Source: Zhihengliuella salsuginis (GTDB lineage Bacteria; Actinomycetota; Actinomycetes; Actinomycetales; Micrococcaceae). From it: DNA of 64,000 nucleotides. The translations under genes and the position numbers were made by a program. The stretch lies in contig NZ_BMXK01000013.1 in the NCBI RefSeq assembly GCF_014651715.1, positions 1 to 64,000 of the forward strand, in the 5' to 3' direction. This document shows, in pieces, positions 27,273 to 33,555 of this stretch; positions within the stretch are counted from its first letter, which is position 1, and the number at the start of each line of letters is the position of its first letter. The notes beneath the pieces are model-generated. The model was not told where the DNA came from, made no database searches, and was given only the letters and a program-made list of their open reading frames with translations.

Positions 27273-27863
27273 ATGCAGGAGCAACGGGCTCGGGAGACCG
27301 CCAAGAGGCTGCTGCTGCAGACGTGGTGGGTCGTCCAGTCGCTGGCCGCAGGCTATGCGATTTTTGTTGCAGGGGCCGGCGCAGGGTTGGGCGGTGCGCC
27401 GCCGGCGGCGATTCCGGAGGGCGTGCCAGCAGGGTTCGACAGTTTCAGCCCAGCCCATGCTCCGGAGTGGTGGCCCTACCTTCTGATCGTTCCGCTGGCT
27501 TTCGCGTTGACGGTGCTCCCTGCTTATGACAGGGTCTTCCGCGGCGCGGGGCAGTTGACGGGAGCAGGGTTCCTGCTGGTCATCCTGTGGTTCTGGTCGG
27601 CTGTCAATGTCGAGGGGTGGAGCCCTGAGGGCAGCCCTTGCGGCGGGGAGAGTTGTACGCCGTTGGCTGTGGAGCAGCTGCTCCACGTCTCGCCGGTTCT
27701 GGCGGGGATCGTGGCGATGATCGTGGTGGCGTTGCGTGCCGGGACGCTCCACTGGGTTGTCCGAATGGTGGTGCCGCCCGTGGTCTTCTTCACCGCCACG
27801 GGAATCCAGGTCTTGATCTGGGATCCGGTGATCGTCCCCTGGCTGGTAGGGCAGCGGGCCTGA
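27273..27863 (+). CDS. membrane protein of unknown function
   Basis: Predicted 196-residue protein with four hydrophobic segments (about residues 20-40, 66-85, 95-112, 140-185 in pairs). A loop between the third and fourth carries two Cys in SPCGGESCTPL, probably outside the cell. The start ATG 27273 follows GGGAGG. Divergent from guanine deaminase paralogue 1. No family recognised. Confidence 0.6.
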   Translation: MQEQRARETAKRLLLQTWWVVQSLAAGYAIFVAGAGAGLGGAPPAAIPEGVPAGFDSFSPAHAPEWWPYLLIVPLAFALTVLPAYDRVFRGAGQLTGAGFLLVILWFWSAVNVEGWSPEGSPCGGESCTPLAVEQLLHVSPVLAGIVAMIVVALRAGTLHWVVRMVVPPVVFFTATGIQVLIWDPVIVPWLVGQRA

Positions 27864-27892
27864 CAGGCTCTTGGTCGGAGATGGGTAGAGGC

Positions 27893-27983
27893 GAACGAAG
27901 GCCCCCAGCCAATGGCTGGGGGCCTCCGCCTGATCACTCGCACCTTGATGAGGTGCCTACGACACTACCGATGGAGGCTGGGA
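27893..27983. repeat. structured repeat element, copy B
   Basis: Second copy, about 80 percent identical to copy A and in the same orientation. Hairpin 1 is 27897-27910 with 27914-27927 (one mismatch). Hairpin 2 is CACCT/AGGTG at 27941-27955 with a changed loop. Then CTACGACACTACCGATGGAG and GCTGGGA follow. It may terminate the membrane-protein transcript. Confidence 0.85.
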
Positions 27984-28060
27984 CGGGGCTGGACGCGCCC
28001 TGCCGGTTTCCTGTCCGAACCGGCCCGGGCGCCCGGTCCCGGCCCGGATAGGGTGGGCGC

Positions 28061-28666
28061 ATGAACACCACGACGCCGCCGCCGACGAGCGCCGTCCTGC
28101 TCTCCGCCGGCGCGGGCACCCGGCTCGGGCGCGGGCCCAAGGCGCTCCTGCCGTTCCGCGGCCGGACGCTCGTCGAGGTCCTCGCCGGCGAGCTCCTGGC
28201 GGGCGGCTGCGCGGAGGTGACGGTGGTGCTCGGCGCCGGCGCGGACGACGCGCGCGCACTGCCCGGACTGTCGGGGTGCACGGTGGTCGAGAACCCGCAG
28301 TGGCAGGACGGTATGGCGGGCTCCTTCCGGGCCGGACTCGGCGCCGCTCTCGCGGGCCACCACGTGATGGTCGCCCTGGTGGACCAGCCCGGGATGAGTG
28401 CCGACGTCGTCGACCGTCTCATCCGCGAGCACCGCGCCGGCCGGGTCACCGCGGCCGCATACTCCGGACCGTCGGGGCCTCGCCGGGGACACCCGCTGAT
28501 CATCGACGCCGCCCTCCGGCGCGCGGCCGCCGATTCGGCGACGGGCGACGCCGGGGCGCGCGGCTTCCTGCGGGACCACCCGGAGTTGATCGACCTCGTC
28601 GACTGCTCCGACCTGGGCGACGGCGGCGACGTGGACACCGCCGCTGACCTCCGTCTGCTCGAATGA
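28061..28666 (+). CDS. MocA-like molybdenum cofactor cytidylyltransferase
   Basis: Nucleotidyltransferase of the MobA/MocA group, 201 residues. The signature LLSAGAGTRLGRGPKALLPF holds the NTP-binding loop and Lys, ALVDQPGMS carries the metal-binding Asp, and GHPLII and GDAGARGFL are MocA-like. It would convert molybdopterin to the cytosine dinucleotide form for a xanthine dehydrogenase-type enzyme. TAGGGT at 28049-28054 lies six bases before the ATG with no Shine-Dalgarno, so the mRNA is probably leaderless. Confidence 0.85.
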   Translation: MNTTTPPPTSAVLLSAGAGTRLGRGPKALLPFRGRTLVEVLAGELLAGGCAEVTVVLGAGADDARALPGLSGCTVVENPQWQDGMAGSFRAGLGAALAGHHVMVALVDQPGMSADVVDRLIREHRAGRVTAAAYSGPSGPRRGHPLIIDAALRRAAADSATGDAGARGFLRDHPELIDLVDCSDLGDGGDVDTAADLRLLE

Positions 28667-28743
28667 ACGATCGCCCTACCGCCGCGCTTCAGCCGACTCC
28701 TCCGGCCAGCGCAGTGGATACCGCTGGCTCGGCGTGGTACATT

Positions 28744-28797
28744 TTGGGTATCACGATCAGCCCGCTCGCCTAACGGCTCGGGCTGATTTTCTTTAAG
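28744..28797 (+). ncRNA. probable abiF-type RNA upstream of an Abi gene
   Basis: Between a -10 like TACATT (28738-28743) and the Abi start lies a short hairpin: ATCAGCCCG (28756-28764) with CGGGCTGAT (28779-28787), an inner GCC-TAAC-GGC helix, and a TTTTCTTT tail. This terminator-like small RNA immediately upstream of an Abi_2 gene fits the abiF RNA motif, proposed as the RNA partner of AbiF-type proteins. The assignment rests on structure and context. Confidence 0.65.
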
Positions 28798-28812
28798 TCC
28801 CTTGGGGGTCCC

Positions 28813-29805
28813 GTGACGGAGTACGCCAAGCAGTGGTTATCGGTTGACGACCAGCTCGCCAAGCTCATAGCCCGGGGTGTCGACGTGGCTGACTCGCGCG
28901 CCGCCCTCAGTTTGCTTCGTTCGGTGGGGTACTACCGTTTGACTGGATATCTTTATCCCTTCCGTCAGTCCGAGACTTACCAGGACGACTCCGGCCGTGT
29001 ACGAGTGCGGGTCCTCAGCGACTACCGCAGTGGTACGTCTCTAAGTGACGCTGGAGCGCTCATCGAGTTCGACCGTCGACTCAGGATGCTCATCCTTGAC
29101 GGAATCGAGCGGATTGAGATCTCGCTTCGCATGCAGGTTGGTTACTTACTGGGCCGCCGTTCGGCCTATTCCCATCTCGATCCGGGCACCTTCGTTCAAA
29201 CCTTCACCGATCCGCAAATCGACCCCGACTCGGGCGGGCCGAGGGCAAGCAAGCACGAACAATGGATTGCGCGGGTCCGTGAGCGCCAAGACGGCTCGGA
29301 TGAGGCCTTTGTCGCTCACTTCCGCGACAAGTATGACGGCCAGATGCCGATCTGGGCGCTGACGGAGATCATGGAGCTGGGACACCTCAACCGCTTGTAC
29401 GGCGGCCTAGTCAACAATCTCGCCACCGACATCGCGAATGCCTATGAAGTTCCATCCAAACGTCTGATGACCAGCTGGATTGCGAGCATTAACTACGTCC
29501 GGAATGTCGCCGCCCACCATGCCCGAATTTTCAACCGAAAACTGGTCACCGCGCCCAAGCGCCCGCCCAAAGGACAGGTCCCGCTCCTTGATCACCTAAG
29601 GGATGAGGATTCTGCGAAGGAAGTGTTCGGTCTATACAACGCTCTGGCGGTCATGGCCTATCTGATTCGGGCCATCGATCCTCATTGCGGGTGGCAGAGG
29701 CGAGTCGTAGAGCTTGTCGAGTGTTTTCCCGAAACGGAGTACGTGTCCAAGCGAGCCATTGGCGGTCCTGATAATTGGTCTCAGCTGAACCTTTGGCGAG
29801 GCTAA
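28813..29805 (+). CDS. Abi family (AbiD/AbiF-like, HEPN) protein
   Basis: Abi_2 protein of 330 residues. Typical elements are WLSVDDQLAKLIARGVDV, SVGYYRLTGYLYPFR, EFDRRLRMLILDGIERIEIS and PIWALTEIMELGHLNRLY. The HEPN active-site motif R-x4-H occurs in YVRNVAAHHARIFNR, suggesting RNase activity. GTG 28813 is the start. Members abort phage infection by blocking growth of the infected cell. The upstream structured RNA may act as antitoxin. GC is lower than in flanking genes, consistent with transfer. Confidence 0.88.
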   Translation: MTEYAKQWLSVDDQLAKLIARGVDVADSRAALSLLRSVGYYRLTGYLYPFRQSETYQDDSGRVRVRVLSDYRSGTSLSDAGALIEFDRRLRMLILDGIERIEISLRMQVGYLLGRRSAYSHLDPGTFVQTFTDPQIDPDSGGPRASKHEQWIARVRERQDGSDEAFVAHFRDKYDGQMPIWALTEIMELGHLNRLYGGLVNNLATDIANAYEVPSKRLMTSWIASINYVRNVAAHHARIFNRKLVTAPKRPPKGQVPLLDHLRDEDSAKEVFGLYNALAVMAYLIRAIDPHCGWQRRVVELVECFPETEYVSKRAIGGPDNWSQLNLWRG

Positions 29806-29851
29806 AGCACGGCTCGTGACCTGGGCTAACTTCTTAGCCAGCGGCACTGAT

Positions 29852-29908
29852 TTAGTCCGAGGACGCTGCCTGCAGTGCCAGGTAAATCTGGTCCCGCGTG
29901 ATGGGCAT
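29852..29908 (-). pseudogene. 3' end remnant of a xanthine dehydrogenase-type gene
   Basis: Nineteen codons on the minus strand, MPITRDQIYLALQAASSD then stop, match the last residues of the resident large subunit (LPIARDRIYLGLKEK). Nothing of the gene remains upstream. It is not a copy of the resident gene but a diverged homologue end. It abuts the MFS remnant on the other strand, so it marks a recombination joint. Confidence 0.6.
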
Positions 29909-30263
29909 CGCCGCCGTCTTCGTGGGCGGGGCCTACCTCATGGCGGGCGGCGGTCTCGGGCTCTGGTTCTACCTCTTGGTCGGCCTCTGGTCGCTGTTCG
30001 CCTGGGCGCGGAGCCCGGCCATGCAGGCGAGCATCATCGCCGTGGACCCGAAGCGCGCCATGCTCTCGGCCGCCCTGGGCATCAGCGGCTTCTACGGCGG
30101 CGTGGGCATCGGCGCAGCCGTCGGCGGACCGCTCCTCGACAACCTGGGAGCGGCAGCTCTGCCACTGGCAGGCTTCGTGTTCGTTGCCGGCGCATGGATC
30201 TTCGCCGCACGGCACGAACGTGTCATCGACTTGTCCGTTTCGTCTAGTGCCAGCTCGCTCTGA
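29898..30263 (+). pseudogene. C-terminal fragment of an MFS transporter
   Basis: A 121-codon frame encodes only the last four membrane spans of a DHA1-type exporter (GLGLWFYLLVGLWSLFAWAR, then PAMQASIIAVDPKRAMLSAA). The first two thirds of the gene are missing. The frame has no ribosome site. It joins the dehydrogenase remnant at about 29900. Confidence 0.75.
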
Positions 30264-30838
30264 CAGGTGTAGCGCTGGATTCGCGGGCGATGGTGGCGGA
30301 CGCGACACCAGGGTCGATCACTGGCGGGCGCGCTGACTCGCGTGTTACCCGAATGTCGATTGTCAGGATGCGAAGGAAGTACCTCGGACTTGTGTGTCGA
30401 ACAGTGGCAAGTTGCAACGGTTCCACGTCTGCCTATGTACTTCCGGGGATGGCTGTGGATTCGAAGAGATGGCCTCGGAGGCTTGTGGTCGGTGAGCAGC
30501 GAAGCGACGGCAAGAGGCGAGAAACGGCTGGGTGACCAAGACGGCGATTCTGATCCGAGTGTGCCTGTGTTCACGGTGGGACTTCACCTCCCACGTATGT
30601 GCGTATGTGTCGGTGCCGCTTCGGCAGGCGCTGGGTGCTACCGGCTGTAAATGGACCACTTTGGACCTGAGAGCAACACAGACGCAGCTGTGGATGCCAT
30701 CTTGAAAGTTGCCTTCGTTGACCGTCTCGGTGACGGCGAGCTGTTGAACAATCCTATTTTGTCTGTGGGAAGGGGAACGAACGCTTTCGATGCCGGACTG
30801 AAGGATTAGCCAACGATCCCTGCAGGTTGCACGGCTGC
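30264..30838. other. gene-poor segment, probable degraded DNA
   Basis: About 575 bases without a credible gene; open frames here have poor composition. On the minus strand around 30250-30330 the translation ends IARESSATP, faintly like the end of a LacI-type regulator. Bases near 30648 (TGTAAATGGACCACTTTGG) recall an insertion-sequence end of the IS21 type. Neither is firm. Confidence 0.4.
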
Positions 30839-30991
30839 ATGATCTCATTAGACGTTTCGCTGCGCGACATTCAATTACTGTCTCGTGCGCTGATGGCCGT
30901 GTGGAGCGCCGCCAAGGTCGATGGGCAGGTCTTTACCATCCCAGGCAATGAAAAACAAGACTTGCGAAATAAGTATTTCGCAGTAGAGTGA
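30839..30991 (+). CDS. possible 50-residue small protein
   Basis: A frame of 50 codons, ATG 30839 to TGA, encodes a plausible amphipathic protein (VSLRDIQLLSRALMAVWSAA, then VFTIPGNEKQDLRNKY). It has no clear ribosome site. Its end runs through the promoter palindrome of the peptide/P450 operon. It may be a real small gene or a decayed fragment. Confidence 0.3.
   Translation: MISLDVSLRDIQLLSRALMAVWSAAKVDGQVFTIPGNEKQDLRNKYFAVE
30962..30989 (+). promoter_or_regulatory. promoter and palindromic operator of the peptide-P450 operon
   Basis: TTGCGA (30962-30967) and TAGAGT (30984-30989) are 16 bases apart. Between them lies a perfect 9-bp inverted repeat TGCGAAATA-AG-TATTTCGCA (30963-30982), placed where a dimeric regulator would control initiation. 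The regulator is not in the island. Confidence 0.55.
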
Positions 30992-31023
30992 CAACACCAG
31001 TTTCCCCAACGGAAGGAAATCAA

Positions 31024-31107
31024 ATGTCACTAATCCGCAAGTTTACCGTTGCAAGGTTGAACAAGCATGTGACGCGCGGGGCCTACAGGAACCAGTACGC
31101 AGCGTAG
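31024..31107 (+). CDS. candidate RiPP precursor peptide
   Basis: A 27-residue peptide gene with a strong ribosome site (GGAAGGAAA at 31011-31019). The N-terminal part is a basic leader (MSLIRKFTVARLNKHVTR). The C-terminus G19-A-Y21-R-N-Q-Y25-A-A has two Tyr spaced i, i+4, the type of residue cross-linked by P450s in biaryl RiPPs. Its position 72 bases before a P450 and an exporter, with the same orientation and low GC, supports the call. The core and the cross-link are predictions; no close known precursor is recalled. Confidence 0.6.
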   Translation: MSLIRKFTVARLNKHVTRGAYRNQYAA

Positions 31108-31122
31108 CGACATTCAGAATCG

Positions 31123-31154
31123 CAATGGGGTCCGACTGGTGTCGGATCCCATTG
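31123..31154 (+). terminator. stem-loop between precursor and P450 genes
   Basis: A 14-bp stem with one G-T pair (31123-31136 with 31141-31154) and a TGGT loop. There is no T-run. It may act as a partial terminator or as an mRNA stabiliser, giving more precursor than enzyme. Confidence 0.65.
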
Positions 31155-31179
31155 TCATGTATTAGAAGTAGGTGAGTCG

Positions 31180-32286
31180 TTGAGGCGGTTCCATCCAAAT
31201 TTGTATAGGGTTATTCAAGAGTGGGAACATGCCAAGGGTGAGCCCCTCCGCGAGATATCTCCCAACGTAATACTGATTCGATCGGCTGACTTGGCAGTTA
31301 AATTCCTGCGTAACCAGAATGAATTGACGATTGAAGAGCAATCTGGATTCTACCGTTCAGCAAATTTCAATCCGTATCCCAAGGGCGTGCGCGAGGAATT
31401 GTCTGGGGGCATTCGTTCTTTGTTGCGTAAGTATGATCCCGCCGATTTGTGGCTGGAGTCCTTTTCCGCAATGAGGGCCGAAACCAGAGGGTGGGGGATT
31501 GAGGTTGTTGGAAGTTACTTTTCAGAAATAATGGTGCGTGCGGGAGTGCGTGAGGAGAAGTCGTCTGTCGGTGCCCTTCGTGCACTTCTGCGGGGGTACA
31601 TTCGAGTAGTAGTCATTGAGGATGCAGTCAACCGCAGATATCCGCTCCGGACTGCCGAATTGAATATGAACTACTATGCAACTCGAGTGGGAAGAATTCT
31701 GCGTCTTCTTGATGATGGGTGGACCGAATCTCCGCGAGATATTATTGATTTGGTCTGTCAAGCTACGGGTGGCTTGTGTGTCAGTGAAGAGGATCTCGGG
31801 GAACTCTATCTTCGATTAATTCTATCTCTCGTGGGATTTACGGGAATTACTCTCGAATGGCTTCTCATTTGTCATCATGAGGCCCTGGGGAAATTGGTCG
31901 ATGGCTATCCGAGTGGAGGGAAAGGTGACGTGATGCGGCTCATAGCTGAGACGCTTCGCGAACATCCTACAGCTTGGCGCTTAGTCCGGACCAGTATTTC
32001 GACAACTACTATCGCGAACAAAGTATTCCCTGCTGGGACAGACTTTGTGGTGCCCACGAGCCCAAAAGCCTTCGAGTACGGGTCGGGGAGACTCCCGATG
32101 AATTGGGGTTTGGCCTTTGGTGTCGGCGAGTCGGCATGTCCTGGCCGAAGCGGGGCACTGGATGCCCTCGCCGAGATCGCGTTCGAAGTCGTGCGCAGAG
32201 GCTATCAGCAGGAGAGTGCTCGTTTGTCGCGCCCTTATGCGGCCTCGCTCCTTGCGCCACCTAGGATGGCGGTGCGTCTTGGATAG
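31180..32286 (+). CDS. cytochrome P450, putative peptide-crosslinking enzyme
   Basis: Haem monooxygenase of 368 residues. P450 landmarks are the I-helix segment VGFTGITLEW (residues 218-227), the K-helix ExxR motif E257-T-L-R260 followed by EHPTAWRLVR, and the haem loop AFGVGESACPGRSGA with Cys320 as iron ligand. The length is slightly short for the family but complete. TTG 31180 follows AGTAGGTGAG; no in-frame ATG or GTG is close. GC is far below the chromosome average. It probably oxidatively couples aromatic side chains of the peptide encoded just upstream. Confidence 0.85.
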   Translation: MRRFHPNLYRVIQEWEHAKGEPLREISPNVILIRSADLAVKFLRNQNELTIEEQSGFYRSANFNPYPKGVREELSGGIRSLLRKYDPADLWLESFSAMRAETRGWGIEVVGSYFSEIMVRAGVREEKSSVGALRALLRGYIRVVVIEDAVNRRYPLRTAELNMNYYATRVGRILRLLDDGWTESPRDIIDLVCQATGGLCVSEEDLGELYLRLILSLVGFTGITLEWLLICHHEALGKLVDGYPSGGKGDVMRLIAETLREHPTAWRLVRTSISTTTIANKVFPAGTDFVVPTSPKAFEYGSGRLPMNWGLAFGVGESACPGRSGALDALAEIAFEVVRRGYQQESARLSRPYAASLLAPPRMAVRLG

Positions 32287-33529
32287 CACGGCGAATACGG
32301 CGGCCGGCAGCCAAACGGGCCCGTCACTTCGCAGGCGTCTCTACCTCTCCAACGGTGCGGACATTGCCGGGAGGTCGCTCGCTGACTACGTCGTCGACGT
32401 CGTGGCAGTCACCGCACTCGGGGCGACTGCGATGCAGATGGGTGCCCTGAACATCCTGCAGACGCTGCCCATGATGTTGCTGGCGGTGCCGATCGGTGTC
32501 CTGATCGACCGTCGACCGACAATCGGTCCACTCATCGGTTCTCAGATGCTCAGGGCGATCCTCGTCGCAGTTCTGGTAGTCGTCGCCAGTGCTGATGCCC
32601 TCACACTGTTGTGGATTGCGGCGTTCGTTCTGCTGTCGAGCCTGCTGGCGACATTCGCGGAGGCGGGGCAGGCAAAAGCCGTCTTGCGCGCGTCTGCCCG
32701 CGGTCATGTTGGCGGGGCTTACGGCGTGCTTCAGGCCAGCGACTCTGCTGCCGGCATCATCGTTCCCGCGGGGGCGGGCATTCTGCTGACGCAAGCGGGT
32801 GCACCGACCGCGCTGGCTGTCTCCGCAGCGTTGGCGCTCGTCGGTGGACTGTCGCTGTTGACGCGCGCTTGGCAGTCGAAGCCCCACGGCGGGGAGGCGG
32901 CTGTCGACGAGCCCTCGATGACCGGCGTGGCGGCGTTTGCTCGCGAGGCCGGAGAGGGGTTTGCCGTCATCTGGAAAAACCGCCGCCTGCGATATCTGAC
33001 GGCGGCCTCGTTTCTCCTCGGCGGCGGGCTCGCTGCATACTCGGCGATCGAAGCGATCTATGTTCTTCGAGACCTCGGCGTCGCCGTCGTCGAGTTCGGC
33101 GTGATCGTCTCGGCAGGTGCCGCCGGCGGCCTGATCGGCAGCGTTGCTTCCGGCCCGTTTGCCCGCCGCTTCGGACGGTTGCGACTGACCCGCGTCACCT
33201 TCATCTTCACGATACTGTGCGCGCTACTGCTCTTCGTCCCTCTGATGTACCCCCGCGTCGCCGTGCCGGTGCTGGCGCTGCAGTTCTTCCTGTGGGGTGT
33301 CTTCGTCGTCGCAAACAACGTTCAGGTGGCCGCTCTGGTCGTCGAGACCGTGCCCGAGTCCGCCGTTGGCCGCGTCATTGCGACGCGGCGAACAGTCACC
33401 ATGGCCTCGATTCTCTTGGGCAGCCTGCTTGGAGGTGCACTCGCGGGGGCGGTCGGGACGACCTGGGTTCTGGTGCTGTTCGTCGCGCTGCTGACCGGTG
33501 CCGCCATCTGCGCCTTCAGGGCCGACTAG
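32279..33529 (+). CDS. MFS exporter of the peptide-P450 cluster
   Basis: Twelve-span MFS protein, 416 residues, of the enterobactin-exporter-like type. It starts LDSTANTAAGSQTGPSLRRR, and a characteristic loop is PIGVLIDRRPTIGPLIGS. The TTG at 32279 overlaps the P450 stop by eight bases; this is the best start in frame. Co-translation with the P450 suggests it exports the modified peptide and may give self-protection. GC is nearer to the chromosome than in the P450 gene. The gene converges on the dehydrogenase operon. Confidence 0.82.
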   Translation: MDSTANTAAGSQTGPSLRRRLYLSNGADIAGRSLADYVVDVVAVTALGATAMQMGALNILQTLPMMLLAVPIGVLIDRRPTIGPLIGSQMLRAILVAVLVVVASADALTLLWIAAFVLLSSLLATFAEAGQAKAVLRASARGHVGGAYGVLQASDSAAGIIVPAGAGILLTQAGAPTALAVSAALALVGGLSLLTRAWQSKPHGGEAAVDEPSMTGVAAFAREAGEGFAVIWKNRRLRYLTAASFLLGGGLAAYSAIEAIYVLRDLGVAVVEFGVIVSAGAAGGLIGSVASGPFARRFGRLRLTRVTFIFTILCALLLFVPLMYPRVAVPVLALQFFLWGVFVVANNVQVAALVVETVPESAVGRVIATRRTVTMASILLGSLLGGALAGAVGTTWVLVLFVALLTGAAICAFRAD

Positions 33530-33555
33530 GGCGGCCTCTTCACCACTGCCGACCT

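Noticed and set aside
30640-30680. Left end of an IS21-type insertion sequence
   Set aside because: Only one end-like stretch (TGTAAATGGACCACTTTGG) is visible. There is no matching right end, target duplication or transposase gene.
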